Position numbers and translations under genes: made by a program
Notes under the pieces: model-generated
What the model was told of the DNA's origin: nothing
Database searches by the model: none
Seen by the model: the letters and a program-made list of their open reading frames with translations, nothing else
Assembly: GCF_900114605.1 (NCBI RefSeq)
Contig: NZ_FOTP01000003.1
Coordinates: forward strand, 248,001 to 312,000
Length of the DNA stretch: 64,000 nucleotides
Reading direction: 5' to 3'
Source of the DNA: Bradyrhizobium sp. NFR13
Lineage (GTDB): Bacteria; Pseudomonadota; Alphaproteobacteria; Rhizobiales; Xanthobacteraceae
In this document: piece after piece, positions 7,749-17,252 of the stretch
Numbering within the stretch: position 1 is the stretch's first letter
Layout of the letters: each line of letters starts with the position of its first letter

Positions 7749-9068
7749 ATGACCGCCGGCCTGCTGATCTCCGCAGCCCGGTCCGGCGCGGGCAAGACCA
7801 CGGTCACGCTGGGCCTGCTCGCCGCACTGGCGCGGCGCGGCGTGATACTGCGCGCCGCCAAGGCCGGGCCGGATTACATCGATCCTGCCTTTCATGCCGT
7901 GGCGACAGGCGCGCCCTGTATCAATCTTGACAGCTGGACCATGCCGCCGCCGCTGCTGCAGGCGCTCGTAGCCAATGCAACGGAGGCTGCCGACCTGCTG
8001 GTGGTCGAAGGCGTCATGGGCCTGTTCGACGGCGTGCCCAGCGTCGCCGACCGCGACGGCAGCAGTGCCAGCATCGCCGCACGATTCAAGTTGCCGGTGC
8101 TGCTGGCGCTCGATGTCACGGCGCAATCGCAATCTGCTGCTGCCATGGTGCGCGGCTTCGCCAGCCATCACCCTGACGTCCGCATCGCCGGTGTGATCCT
8201 GAACCGCATCGGCAGCGATCGGCACCGCCACCTCATCACGGATGCCATCGCGCCACTTGGCATCCCCGTCGTCGGCGCCATCCCGCGCGACGCGACGCTG
8301 GCACTGTCGGAACGGCATCTCGGCCTGATCCAGGCCGGCGAACATGGTGACCTCACCACCCGGATTGCCGTGCTCGCCGACATGGCGGAGAAGTACCTCG
8401 ATCTCGATGCCATCATCGCACTGGCCGCCCCCATCGAGCGGCAGCCAACACACAATGCCGCGCCGGCATTGCCACCACCCGGCCAGCGCATTGCGCTTGC
8501 CGTCGATGCCGCATTCACCTTCATCTATCCGCATCTGATCGATGGATGGCGTAGTGCGGGCGCAGAGATCGTCCACTTCTCACCGCTGGCCAATGAAACT
8601 CCGCCGGACGATTGCGATGCCTGCTGGCTGCCAGGCGGCTATCCCGAACTTCACGTGGCGACGCTTGCCTCGGCGCAAAAATTCCGCGACGGACTGATCC
8701 GCTTCGCACAGACACGTTCGATCCATGGCGAGTGCGGCGGCTATATGGTGCTCGGCGAAGGCCTGGAAGATGCCGACGGTAACCGGCATGCGATGACGGG
8801 GCTACTGGGACACACGACCAGTTTCCACAAGCGGCGCTTGCATCTCGGCTATCGCGAGGCGCAATTGCTATCCGACAGCCCTATCGGACCAAAGGGATCA
8901 CTCATCCGTGGCCACGAATTCCATTACGCGTCACTGATCGATCCGGGCAACGACGACCCGCTGGTCGATCTCCGCAACGCGCAAGGCGAACCGATGGCTG
9001 AGCGCGGCGGACGGCGCGGCCATGTCACCGGCACGTTTTTCCACGCGATTGCGCGGGTCGATGGCTAA
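7749..9068 (+). CDS. cobB: Cobyrinate a,c-diamide synthase (CbiA/CobB type)
   Basis: 439 residues. The N-terminal P-loop AARSGAGKTTVTLG (about residues 9-22) and KAGPDYIDPAFH mark the dethiobiotin-synthetase-like ATPase half; the C-terminal half is a class I-like glutamine amidotransferase with Cys in GECGGYMVLG (about residue 328) and a terminal HVTGTFFHA histidine. The enzyme amidates the a and c carboxylates of (hydrogeno)cobyrinic acid using glutamine and ATP in B12 synthesis. No other cob gene lies in the window, so it is either an orphan or a detached piece of the cob regulon. No cobalamin riboswitch was recognised in the 128 bp upstream. Confidence 0.92.
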   Translation: MTAGLLISAARSGAGKTTVTLGLLAALARRGVILRAAKAGPDYIDPAFHAVATGAPCINLDSWTMPPPLLQALVANATEAADLLVVEGVMGLFDGVPSVADRDGSSASIAARFKLPVLLALDVTAQSQSAAAMVRGFASHHPDVRIAGVILNRIGSDRHRHLITDAIAPLGIPVVGAIPRDATLALSERHLGLIQAGEHGDLTTRIAVLADMAEKYLDLDAIIALAAPIERQPTHNAAPALPPPGQRIALAVDAAFTFIYPHLIDGWRSAGAEIVHFSPLANETPPDDCDACWLPGGYPELHVATLASAQKFRDGLIRFAQTRSIHGECGGYMVLGEGLEDADGNRHAMTGLLGHTTSFHKRRLHLGYREAQLLSDSPIGPKGSLIRGHEFHYASLIDPGNDDPLVDLRNAQGEPMAERGGRRGHVTGTFFHAIARVDG

Positions 9069-9074
9069 CTGGAA

Positions 9075-9920
9075 CTAACGCCCCCAGCGATCCTGCCAGA
9101 TCTTCTCGCCGATCAGGCAATTCACCCGCGGCTCCTTCGTCGTGTTGGCGACAGGAATCGCGCGCGGCTCGGGCATCAATCCTGCGACTTCCAACACCAG
9201 TTTCGTGCGGATCGCTTCCTTGAACTTATCGCGCTCCTTGATCGGCACCACGAAGGAGCCCGCGCCGCCGATCACGCAGTCCTCGTAATAGAGGTCGAGA
9301 TTTTCGATATCCATGGTCGAGTAGGACAGTTCCTTGGCCATGATCGGCAGGCCGTTGATGACGATGCCTTTCGCGACTGCCTCGTCGCGCGCCACCGTCA
9401 CCGGTCCTCCATTGTTGTTCGGCCCATCGCCCGAAATATCGATGACGCGGCGCAGACCGTGCAGCGCATTTTCATCGAACAGCGGCATGGCATAGTAGAT
9501 CGCGCCCGAGATCGAGGTCCGCGATGCCCGGCGGATCGGCGTCTTCATGATTTCGGATGCCACCGCGTCGGCGGATTCAGGACCATCGATGACACGCCAG
9601 GGAATGATCAGCTTCTGGTCCGACGATGCCGCCCATTCGAAATAAGTGACCGCAATCTTGCCTGTCGGGCCGCTTTTGAGCGCGGTAAGAAATTCCTTGG
9701 AGACGATGGCCTGGGCATAGCCTTCACGCTGGATCGCCAGCTCGTCCATATCCATCGAGTAGGAGACGTCGACCGCCAGCACCAGTTCGACATCGACTAC
9801 GGGGTCCTGCTTGCTCTGGGCAAACTGCGCTTTCGGGCCCGTCGCCGCCATGCTCGCGACGTCGCCGCCGGCCATCGCTCCCGCGACGAGTACCGCTCCA
9901 ATCGAGACACACCAGCGCAT
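9075..9920 (-). CDS. Exported DUF1194 (VWA-like) protein
   Basis: 281 residues. The N-terminus has an arginine, a hydrophobic stretch and AAT/AQS positions consistent with a signal peptide cut near residues 26-35, so it is probably periplasmic. A VWA-like fold with the MIDAS word DVSYSMD follows at about residues 50-56, then SRTSISG (about 143) and DISGDGPNNNGG (about 169-180), all typical of DUF1194. Its function is not established. It converges on cobB with a 6-bp gap and stands alone. Confidence 0.82.
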   Translation of the reverse strand: MRWCVSIGAVLVAGAMAGGDVASMAATGPKAQFAQSKQDPVVDVELVLAVDVSYSMDMDELAIQREGYAQAIVSKEFLTALKSGPTGKIAVTYFEWAASSDQKLIIPWRVIDGPESADAVASEIMKTPIRRASRTSISGAIYYAMPLFDENALHGLRRVIDISGDGPNNNGGPVTVARDEAVAKGIVINGLPIMAKELSYSTMDIENLDLYYEDCVIGGAGSFVVPIKERDKFKEAIRTKLVLEVAGLMPEPRAIPVANTTKEPRVNCLIGEKIWQDRWGR

Positions 9921-10095
9921 AGCGGCCCTCCCGTTGAGAATCGAATGGTGACATGCAAATGACGAGCCGCAAAGCAGGAACCTGCAAGCATGTTCACAAT
10001 CCGGTCATGGCGGCTCTGCTGCTGCGGCAGAGTTAACGGGCGCCTGCCCCCGGATTTGAACGGTTTGCACGTTCGCGCGACAAAGCTAGCGCAGG

Positions 10096-11457
10096 ATGTC
10101 GCCAACGCCACATCCACCATTGCCGACCGGAATGGCCGACATGAGTGCCGCCTTGAACGCGCCGATGAACGGTGGCCGCCGGCCCGCAGCGCGGCACCCA
10201 ATCGTGTGGGCCGTACTGCTCGCTTGCATCGGCGCAGCGATCGCTTTGTTCGTTTCAGCACCTGCCGAACAGCGCAAGACAGGGGTCGCCGAACACGACG
10301 AACCTCTTCAGCCGTTCGGCGCCAACGCAGCCAACGAATGCCGCCGTCTTTTGCGGAACGCCACCGAATACCTCCCCGAGCAACAAGAGAAGCTGCGTTA
10401 CCGGATGCGCCAGGCCGCCTGCAGCGAAGCATTCGCTGCAGCTCCGGACGATGTCCGCAACAAGGTGGCCTTCGCTCAATCGCTGCCGCATGAACGGCGC
10501 GCCGAGGCGGTCGCACTGTTGCGCGAGGCCGCAGCCCGGAACGATAGCGAGGCAAATTACGCAATCTATGAGTCGCACAATTCATGGGACTATCATCTTG
10601 ATCGCCCGCAACTGATTGCGCGCGACGAGGCACAGCACGCGCTGATCAAGGCAGCCGAACTGGACAACCCGTCAGCGGTAAACAGGCTCGCCATCCTCTA
10701 TGGCCGTGGCGGCATCGTGAAGCGGGCCCCCTCGGCCGAACGATACTGGACCGAGCGCGCGCTTCGCCTGCCGCTGCCGGAGAACGTCACCCGTGCGGAC
10801 CAGCAGATCAGGCTTGCCCGGCTTCTCGCGCGATCCCCACGGCCGGACGAGCAGACCCTCGGCCGGGATTTACTCGAACGTCTCGCCCAAGGCGGCTCGT
10901 TTGGCGCTAAGGCGGCGCTGGCTGAAGCCACCCGTCTCAACGATCCGGTGCGCGCCCGCAAACTATTTGAAGAGGCCGCGCGCGATCATCTGGGAGGCGA
11001 TACCGAACTGGCGCAGATGCTGCTCGATGGCGAAGGCGGCCCGGCCGATCCAAAGCGCGCATTATCGATCTTGCAAAGCCAGCGCCATCAGGCGAGCGCG
11101 AGTGGCCTGCTCGGCCAGCTTTATCTCGATGGAAAGCTGGTGCCACGCGACGTGTCAAAGGGGATCGACTTGCTGATCACTGCCGGGGTCTGGGATTACG
11201 ACTCCCGACTGAAGGCCCTGCGGTTGCTGGCCAGCCATCCGCAGGCTCAGATTTCCTCGCTCAATATCGTTCTGTATGAGGCAATTCAGGCTGCGGAACT
11301 TGGCGAGCCTGACGCACTTGCCGCATTGGTCGATCTCAAACTATCGCAGAACCCGCAGTTTCGCGACGTCCCCGGAGCCTGTAAACTGAAACCAATAGCC
11401 GTGCAGCGCGGCGATCAGGATGCCGTGCAACGCCTCAAGGATTGCCCGGCCGAGTGA
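10096..11457 (+). CDS. Membrane-anchored Sel1-like repeat protein
   Basis: 453 residues from the first ATG; ATGs at 10132 and 10141 are alternative starts. A single transmembrane segment, WAVLLACIGAAIALFVSA (about residues 37-54), anchors an alpha-helical repeat domain. Short Sel1/TPR-like units (for example NPSAVNRLAILYGRGG and ASGLLGQLYLDGKLVPRD) are spread over residues 195-370. Such proteins serve as scaffolds for protein contacts at the envelope. There is no enzymatic motif. It lies 48 bp upstream of clpS, so co-transcription is possible. Confidence 0.7.
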   Translation: MSPTPHPPLPTGMADMSAALNAPMNGGRRPAARHPIVWAVLLACIGAAIALFVSAPAEQRKTGVAEHDEPLQPFGANAANECRRLLRNATEYLPEQQEKLRYRMRQAACSEAFAAAPDDVRNKVAFAQSLPHERRAEAVALLREAAARNDSEANYAIYESHNSWDYHLDRPQLIARDEAQHALIKAAELDNPSAVNRLAILYGRGGIVKRAPSAERYWTERALRLPLPENVTRADQQIRLARLLARSPRPDEQTLGRDLLERLAQGGSFGAKAALAEATRLNDPVRARKLFEEAARDHLGGDTELAQMLLDGEGGPADPKRALSILQSQRHQASASGLLGQLYLDGKLVPRDVSKGIDLLITAGVWDYDSRLKALRLLASHPQAQISSLNIVLYEAIQAAELGEPDALAALVDLKLSQNPQFRDVPGACKLKPIAVQRGDQDAVQRLKDCPAE

Positions 11458-11505
11458 TCATCGTCGCGTCGCCGCCACAGAGCGCGATCGTCCGGATGAG
11501 TATGC

Positions 11506-11817
11506 ATGCCCGTGAGTGTCACCGCCCCGCAGACCAAGACTAAGACCAAGCCGAAGGTCGAGCGGCCGAAATTGTACAAGGTTATCCTCGTCAATGATGA
11601 CTTCACGCCGCGGGAGTTCGTCGTGCGGGTGCTGAAGGCGGAATTTCGCATGTCCGAGGATCAAGCCGCCAAGGTAATGATGACGGCGCATCAACGCGGC
11701 GTCTGCGTCGTCGCCGTGTTCACCCGTGACGTCGCCGAGACCAAGGCGACCCGCGCGACAGATGCCGGCCGCGCCAAGGGCTATCCGCTTCTGTTCACGA
11801 CCGAGCCGGAAGAATAG
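11506..11817 (+). CDS. clpS: ATP-dependent Clp protease adaptor ClpS (stand-alone type)
   Basis: 103 residues. The N-degron pocket signature LVNDDFTPREFVV (about residues 28-40) and the MTAHQRGVCVVAVFTRDVAE core are intact. ClpS delivers proteins bearing N-terminal Leu/Phe/Trp/Tyr to ClpAP. No clpA follows, unlike the clpS1-clpA pair of this group, so it is best read as the second, ClpS2-type adaptor. The short lysine/threonine-rich N-terminus (KTKTKPK) is typical. Confidence 0.92.
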   Translation: MPVSVTAPQTKTKTKPKVERPKLYKVILVNDDFTPREFVVRVLKAEFRMSEDQAAKVMMTAHQRGVCVVAVFTRDVAETKATRATDAGRAKGYPLLFTTEPEE

Positions 11818-11889
11818 GACGTGGCGCTTCTGCTTTGGCCACCAAGACGATAAAAATTTAACGATCGGCTCAATCCGAGGTTGGGCGGC

Positions 11890-12663
11890 ATGTGGCAAGC
11901 TCGCCAGATGTCGATTGCACTCCGCAAGCAATATGTATCCCGGCCGGAATTGTCGTTCGGGCCTTTGCGCTTCATCGAATGCCTGCCTTGGCTCGTGCTG
12001 GCAGCGGGAATGCGCGTGATCGCGTTCAGCGGTGGCGTTATCGCCTTGCCGGCCATCTTCGTCGCCACGGTTGCCGTTCTTCTCGCGTTTCTGGTGACCG
12101 CACGGCGGTCGATCGAGCTTGCCGACGGCGAGACCCATCTCGGAGAGATGACGTTCGAGGATGAATTCCGACTATCGCTGCGCATTCTGGCGCGTATCGG
12201 CGCGCTGATGCTTGTAGCAAGCATGATCTCTGTATCGCTCGGGATCTCGCCGCTGGACCTGAACTTCATGGGCGGCATCGATGGCATGGCGTTCGATCAG
12301 CCGACGGCGGCCGGAAAGATCTGGAATGCCTCCATCGCCACGCTGATCTTGCTGATGATCGTCGGCGTCGAACGCCATGACAACAGGGTTCGTTTCTTCG
12401 CGGCTTGCCGTGAATTCGCCAGGCGAAGCGCGTGGCTCGGCGTGGGCCTTCTGGTCCTGACCGCCGCCTATTTCGGCCTCGGTTTTGTCCAGGGTCTCGT
12501 TCGCAACGCGATTGCGATCTACGGGCAGGCGCCAACGACGAACACCTTCATCCGAAACCTGATCTTCTTCGTCTTTATCTTCAGCTTCGCGATGCTGCGG
12601 CTTTGGGTGACCCTGATGATCCTGACCGCGGCCCTCAAGCAATCCCATCTGCGCGGCGACTGA
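11890..12663 (+). CDS. Conserved multi-span membrane protein of unknown function
   Basis: 257 residues from the ATG at 11890; ATG 11908 is an alternative start. Hydrophobic stretches suggest five or six transmembrane helices: CLPWLVLAAGMRVIAFSGG, IALPAIFVATVAVLLAFLV, IGALMLVASMISVSLGI, IWNASIATLILLMIVGV, AWLGVGLLVLTAAYFGLGF and LIFFVFIFSFAMLRLWVTL. No family motif was recognised. It converges on the cyclase gene, with stop codons almost touching. Confidence 0.6.
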   Translation: MWQARQMSIALRKQYVSRPELSFGPLRFIECLPWLVLAAGMRVIAFSGGVIALPAIFVATVAVLLAFLVTARRSIELADGETHLGEMTFEDEFRLSLRILARIGALMLVASMISVSLGISPLDLNFMGGIDGMAFDQPTAAGKIWNASIATLILLMIVGVERHDNRVRFFAACREFARRSAWLGVGLLVLTAAYFGLGFVQGLVRNAIAIYGQAPTTNTFIRNLIFFVFIFSFAMLRLWVTLMILTAALKQSHLRGD

Positions 12664-12665
12664 TC

Positions 12666-13871
12666 TCAGCCAGCGACCGCGGTTTCATCGCCCAATCCAT
12701 AGACCTGCTCGGCCTTGGCGAAGCCGGCGATGGGAAATTCACCGAGATCGGCCCAGTCGGCGCGTGTCGCATCAGCAAAAGCGGTCGACGCGACCACCGT
12801 CCGGTGCAGTTTGCCGGCGATCTTCTCCAGACGTGCGGCGAGATTCACCGCCGGGCCGATACAGGTGAAATCGAGCCGGTTGCCGCCGCCGATATTGCCG
12901 TAAAGCACCTTGCCGACATGCAGTGCCAGACCGAAGCGAAAGCGCTCTTCTGCACCTGCCGCATCCGACCAGCGCAGCGCTTCAACGGCAGCGCTGGCTT
13001 CACGCGCGGCCTCCAGCGCATGGCCGCAAACCGTCGAACGATCCGCATCGTCCTCAGCAATGGGAAACACGGCCAGCAGGCCATCGCCCATGAATTTGAG
13101 CACTTCGCCGCCATGCTTGAGGATCGCAGGCACCTGACAATCGAAGTAGTGGTTCAGAATCTCGACGACGCTTTCCGGCGGCAATCGGTCCGACAGCGCC
13201 GTAAATCCGCGCAGATCCGACAACCAGATCGCTGCGCGCATGGTCTCGGTGTGGCCGCGCCTGATCTGACCACCGAGAATACGTCCGCCAGCGCGATTGC
13301 CCACATAGGTATCGAGCAGTGTCACCGTCACTCGTCGTATGCCGATGACCTCGATCAACCGCGCCAATGTCGGCAGCACGGCTTTCAAGGCAGCAAGCTG
13401 CTCCTCGGTGAAACCGCCGGGCTGCTTGGTGGTCCAACTTGATGCGTGGAGCATGTTGTCGACGAAGGTGAGCGGGATCGCGATGTAATCGGTGACACCT
13501 TCGGCGCGCATATCGTCGAAAAAAGGAAAGGGTGTGGTTGATGGCTCATGAAGTCGGCTGCGGACCTCGACACCTTCACGGAAGACCAGCGCAAGCGGAC
13601 TGCTGAGGAATTCAGGCGCCTCCTGAATGTCGAAATCAACCGAGCTGAGGACCACCCCGGTCTCCGGACGCCAGATGAAATTGCGACCGAAGATTTCCGG
13701 GTGCAGGGTGCGGATGAAGATGCCCACGCGGTACAACGGCAGCCCCGCAGCGACAAGCCGTTCGCAACATTCCGCCATCATGCGCGATGGCGTCGGCGCG
13801 GATCGCGCACCGTCGCTGAGCCAGTCGATGATCTCTCTGAGCTTGTCGGGCAACACGGCTGGCACTTTCAA
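12666..13871 (-). CDS. Class III adenylate/guanylate cyclase, soluble
   Basis: 401 residues from a TTG at 13871; a GTG two codons later is also possible. The C-terminal catalytic domain has the first metal aspartate in WLSDLRGFTALSDRLP (about residues 218-233), the second in KFMGDGLLAVFP (about 264-275), and FTCIGPAVNLAARLE (about 340-354) with the transition-state Asn/Arg. The N-terminal ~190 residues have no transmembrane segment; they look like a small sensory domain (GAF-like by length and pattern, not proven). It would make cAMP or cGMP from ATP or GTP in the cytosol. It lies 36 bp downstream of aroC on the same strand. Confidence 0.86.
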   Translation of the reverse strand: MKVPAVLPDKLREIIDWLSDGARSAPTPSRMMAECCERLVAAGLPLYRVGIFIRTLHPEIFGRNFIWRPETGVVLSSVDFDIQEAPEFLSSPLALVFREGVEVRSRLHEPSTTPFPFFDDMRAEGVTDYIAIPLTFVDNMLHASSWTTKQPGGFTEEQLAALKAVLPTLARLIEVIGIRRVTVTLLDTYVGNRAGGRILGGQIRRGHTETMRAAIWLSDLRGFTALSDRLPPESVVEILNHYFDCQVPAILKHGGEVLKFMGDGLLAVFPIAEDDADRSTVCGHALEAAREASAAVEALRWSDAAGAEERFRFGLALHVGKVLYGNIGGGNRLDFTCIGPAVNLAARLEKIAGKLHRTVVASTAFADATRADWADLGEFPIAGFAKAEQVYGLGDETAVAG

Positions 13872-13907
13872 ACTCGCGCGAACGCGGGCTTCGGTCAGTC
13901 ACTTACT

Positions 13908-14993
13908 CTAGCCGACCTGTCCGCGATGCCGAATGAAATGATCGGCGAGCACACAAGCGGCCATGGCTTCCGCCACCGGCACGGCGCGGATGCCGACGCA
14001 GGGATCATGACGACCCTTGGTCAGAATGTCCGTATCGGCGCCATTGCGATCGACGGTCTTGCGCGGCGACAGGATCGACGAAGTCGGCTTCACTGCAAAA
14101 CGCGCCACGACCGGCTGGCCTGTGGAAATGCCGCCGAGGATGCCGCCAGCATGGTTTGAGAGAAATGACGGGCCGTGATTGGTCATGCGCATCTCATCGG
14201 CATTGTCCTCGCCGGACAATTCCGCCGCGCCAAAACCGTCACCGATCTCGACGCCCTTCACCGCATTGATGCTCATCAGCGCCGCTGCCAGATCGCCATC
14301 GAGCTTGGCGTAAATGGGCGCGCCCAAACCTGCGGGCACGCCGTCGGCGACCACTTCGATCACCGCGCCGATCGACGAGCCGGATTTGCGGATGCCATCG
14401 AGATAACCTTCGAAGAACGCGGCCTTGTCCTTGTCCGGGCAGAAGAAGGGATTGCGGGCAACCTCGTCCCAATCCCAATTGCCGCGGTCGATCTTGTGCG
14501 GTCCCATCTGCACCAGCGCGGCACGCACCGTCATTCCGGGCACGATCTTGCGCGCGATCGCGCCGGCCGCAACACGCGTCGCCGTCTCGCGGGCAGACGA
14601 GCGGCCACCGCCGCGATAGTCGCGCAACCCGTATTTGGCTTCATAGGTGAAGTCGGCATGGCCCGGCCGAAACTTGTCCTTGATGTCCGAATAGTCCTTC
14701 GAGCGCTGGTCGGTATTCTCGATCAAGAGCGCGATCGGCGTCCCCGTCGTGACCTGCACACCGGTTTCCGGATGCGCCATGACCCCGGACAGGATCTTGA
14801 CCGCATCGGCCTCCTGGCGCTGCGTGGTGAAGCGCGACTGGCCGGGACGGCGGCGATCGAGATCGGCCTGGATCTCGGCAACATCGAGCGGGATCAGCGG
14901 CGGACAGCCATCGACCACGCAGCCGATCGCCACCCCGTGGCTCTCGCCAAAGGTCGTGACGCGGAACATATGGCCGAAGGTGTTGTGGGACAT
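13908..14993 (-). CDS. aroC: Chorismate synthase
   Basis: 361 residues, full length. Family signatures: [17 protein letters not shown] at the N-terminus, GKFRPGHAD-type motif [12 protein letters not shown] (about residues 104-115), [19 protein letters not shown] (about 125-143) and near the C-terminus [18 protein letters not shown]. It converts EPSP to chorismate with reduced FMN, the last step of the shikimate pathway. It lies downstream of fabI and the phosphatase on the minus strand. Confidence 0.97.
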   Translation of the reverse strand: MSHNTFGHMFRVTTFGESHGVAIGCVVDGCPPLIPLDVAEIQADLDRRRPGQSRFTTQRQEADAVKILSGVMAHPETGVQVTTGTPIALLIENTDQRSKDYSDIKDKFRPGHADFTYEAKYGLRDYRGGGRSSARETATRVAAGAIARKIVPGMTVRAALVQMGPHKIDRGNWDWDEVARNPFFCPDKDKAAFFEGYLDGIRKSGSSIGAVIEVVADGVPAGLGAPIYAKLDGDLAAALMSINAVKGVEIGDGFGAAELSGEDNADEMRMTNHGPSFLSNHAGGILGGISTGQPVVARFAVKPTSSILSPRKTVDRNGADTDILTKGRHDPCVGIRAVPVAEAMAACVLADHFIRHRGQVG

Positions 14994-15086
14994 GGGGCGG
15001 ACAGTTCTCGTTATTGGTGAATGTCAACAACCTCGTCGTAACGCGGGCCGTCCGAGGGGTCAAATCGCCCCAATCGACCGAGACGC

Positions 15087-15686
15087 TTAACTAAACTTGT
15101 CCATCCCGTCGGCATTGAACACATAGACCGCGCCCTGCTGGATCGGCATTTCGCTGACGCTGTCAGGCGTTTCGACGCCCAGCGCCACCATCAGCGCCCG
15201 CGCCGTACCGCCATGGGCAACGGCAACGGTATCGCCCGTCAGACCGTCAACCCATTCACGCATCCGGAGTTGCACTTCAGCGTAGCTCTCGCCGCCCGGC
15301 GCCGGCAGGCTCCATTTGTCCTGCAGGCGCGCCGCGAAGACCTCGGGATGCGCAGCTTCCTGCTCGGCCAGCGTGAATCCTTCCCAGTGACCGAAGCCGA
15401 TCTCGCGCAGACGATCGTCGAGGCCGTAGTCATCATGCGGCAAATCGAGCTTGCCGCGCACCAGCTCCATGGTGTTGCGCGCGCGGCCGAGCGGACTGGA
15501 GACGAACGCGACGTCGCCGCTGGTCCGCCCATCCCGTGCCAGAATATCCTTCAGCACGGTGCCGGCATGTGCCGCCTGCTCACGACCGAGATCGTTGAGC
15601 GGAATGTCCTTCGAGCCCTGAAAGCGACCGGCGGCGTTCCACTCGGTCTGGCCGTGGCGAATATAATAAATCGTCGGCTTCGGCAT
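15087..15686 (-). CDS. Histidine phosphatase family protein (phosphoglycerate mutase-like)
   Basis: 199 residues from the ATG at 15686. A TTG-started form from 15698 would abut the fabI stop but is less likely. The RHG catalytic motif YIRHGQTEWNAAGR lies at residues 6-19, the second-arginine segment SSPLGRARNT about residue 63, and the second catalytic histidine in VAHGGTARAL (about 153-162). It is shorter than a cofactor-dependent mutase and more like a broad phosphatase. It is co-oriented with fabI and probably in its operon. Confidence 0.85.
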   Translation of the reverse strand: MPKPTIYYIRHGQTEWNAAGRFQGSKDIPLNDLGREQAAHAGTVLKDILARDGRTSGDVAFVSSPLGRARNTMELVRGKLDLPHDDYGLDDRLREIGFGHWEGFTLAEQEAAHPEVFAARLQDKWSLPAPGGESYAEVQLRMREWVDGLTGDTVAVAHGGTARALMVALGVETPDSVSEMPIQQGAVYVFNADGMDKFS

Positions 15687-15698
15687 GGAGGTCAGCAA

Positions 15699-16520
15699 TC
15701 AGTCCTTGCCGCCCATGCTGATGTCCGGCGCATCCGGCACCTTGGTGCCGAGCACGTGATAGCCGGCATCGACGTGATGCACTTCGCCGGTCACGCCGGT
15801 GGACATATCGGACAGGAAATACACCGCGCTCTGGCCAACTTCGTCGATGGAGACGTTCTTGCGCAGCGGCGCATTGACCTCGTTGTATTTCAGCAGATAA
15901 CGGGAGTCCGCAATCCCAGCGAAAGCCAGCGTCTTGATCGGGCCGGCGGAGATCGCATTGACGCGGATGCCCTTCTCGCCCAAGTCAGCCGCCAGATAGC
16001 GCACGCTGGCTTCCAGCGCAGCCTTGGCGACACCCATCACATTGTAGTTTGGCATCCACTTCTCGGCGCCGTAATAAGTCAGCGTGACGATGGAGCCGCC
16101 TTCGGTCATCAGCTTCTCGGCGCGCTGTGCGATGGCCGTCAGCGAGTAGCAGGAGATCAGCATGCTCTTGCTGAAATTCTCGGCCGATGTGTCGACATAG
16201 CGACCTTCGAGCTCGTCCTTGTCCGAGAAGGCGATGGCGTGGACGACAAAGTCGATCTTGCCCCATTTCTCCTTCACCCGGTCGAACACAGCATCGATGG
16301 TGGCTGCGTCGGTGACGTCGCAATGGCCCAAGAGCTCGGCGCCAAGTTCTGCTGCCAGCGGCTCGACCCGCTTCTTCAGCGCATCGCCCTGATAGGTCAG
16401 TGCAATCTCCGCGCCCTGCGCCTGACACGCCTTGGCGATGCCCCAGGCGATGGAACGGTTGTTGGCGACGCCCAGAATGACACCGCGCTTGCCCTTCATC
16501 AGGCCTGAAACTTCACTCAT
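15699..16520 (-). CDS. fabI: Enoyl-ACP reductase (NADH) FabI
   Basis: 273 residues. N-terminal GVANNRSIAWGIAKA (about residues 17-31) is the FabI NAD-binding signature, and the catalytic Tyr-x6-Lys pair is YNVMGVAKAALEAS (about 159-172). DAGYHVLGT closes the fold. It reduces the trans-2-enoyl-ACP double bond in type II fatty acid synthesis and is the triclosan target class. It heads a minus-strand run fabI - phosphatase - aroC. Confidence 0.95.
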   Translation of the reverse strand: MSEVSGLMKGKRGVILGVANNRSIAWGIAKACQAQGAEIALTYQGDALKKRVEPLAAELGAELLGHCDVTDAATIDAVFDRVKEKWGKIDFVVHAIAFSDKDELEGRYVDTSAENFSKSMLISCYSLTAIAQRAEKLMTEGGSIVTLTYYGAEKWMPNYNVMGVAKAALEASVRYLAADLGEKGIRVNAISAGPIKTLAFAGIADSRYLLKYNEVNAPLRKNVSIDEVGQSAVYFLSDMSTGVTGEVHHVDAGYHVLGTKVPDAPDISMGGKD

Positions 16521-16745
16521 ATCGCATCCTATTTACTTGGCTGACAGCCTTGGCAGTCCATATCGATCTGGCTTTGGGGTACACTAGCACTTGCGTCCGG
16601 TACAGCCCAAAAGCCCGGTTATGCGGCTGTTTACCGTTCGGGCCTAACGCCGGAATAGATGGTTCGCCAAGGTGTTATGATAGATGCGGCGTAATTGCGG
16701 GCCGCCCAAGGTACCGTCAGGATTGCAACGGATGGCACGAGCCCC

Positions 16746-17234
16746 ATGAGCGCCTTTCGCGAGAGCGTTGAGAGCATGATTCCGGCACTGCGCCGTTACG
16801 CGCGGGCGCTGGCGCGTGACACCGACATTGCCGACGATCTGGTGCAGGACACTCTGGTGCGTGCGTTGCGAGCAGAGAAGCTGTTCATCGGCGGCGACCT
16901 CAGAAGCTGGCTTTATACGATCCTGACCAATCTGAACCGCAACCGCCGTCGGTCGCTGGCACGTAAACCAGTCTTTACCGAGCTGTTCGATAACAATCCG
17001 GATGCCAGCGGGACTGAAGCCGAAGGGCGCGATATCTCGCGCGCCCTCGCCGCCCTCGTCGAAGAGCAGCGCTCGGTACTGCTGCTCGTGATGCTCGAAG
17101 GCCTGAGCTACCGCGAAGTCGCTGACATCCAGGGCGTGCCGATCGGCACCGTGATGTCGCGCCTCGCCCGCGCCCGCGCCCATGTCAAAGCCTATCTCGA
17201 CGGCGAGCGCCCGGCGCTGCGCGCGGTCAAATGA
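16746..17234 (+). CDS. ECF-type RNA polymerase sigma factor
   Basis: 162 residues from the ATG at 16746; an upstream in-frame start at 16695 has no better site. Sigma region 2 is ALARDTDIADDLVQDTLVRA (about residues 18-37) with LRSWLYTILTNLNRNRRR, and region 4 is VMLEGLSYREVADIQGVPIG (about 117-136). Region 3 is missing, as in all ECF sigmas. The next gene encodes its likely membrane anti-sigma factor. NepR/PhyR partners of the EcfG general stress system were not seen. The 225-bp upstream spacer probably carries an autoregulated promoter that I could not define. Confidence 0.9.
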   Translation: MSAFRESVESMIPALRRYARALARDTDIADDLVQDTLVRALRAEKLFIGGDLRSWLYTILTNLNRNRRRSLARKPVFTELFDNNPDASGTEAEGRDISRALAALVEEQRSVLLLVMLEGLSYREVADIQGVPIGTVMSRLARARAHVKAYLDGERPALRAVK

Positions 17235-17252
17235 TTTAAAGGAAAGATGATA

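Noticed and set aside
12432-13442. Plus-strand frame overlapping the membrane protein and cyclase genes
   Set aside because: Antisense shadow; cyclase catalytic motifs are on the other strand.
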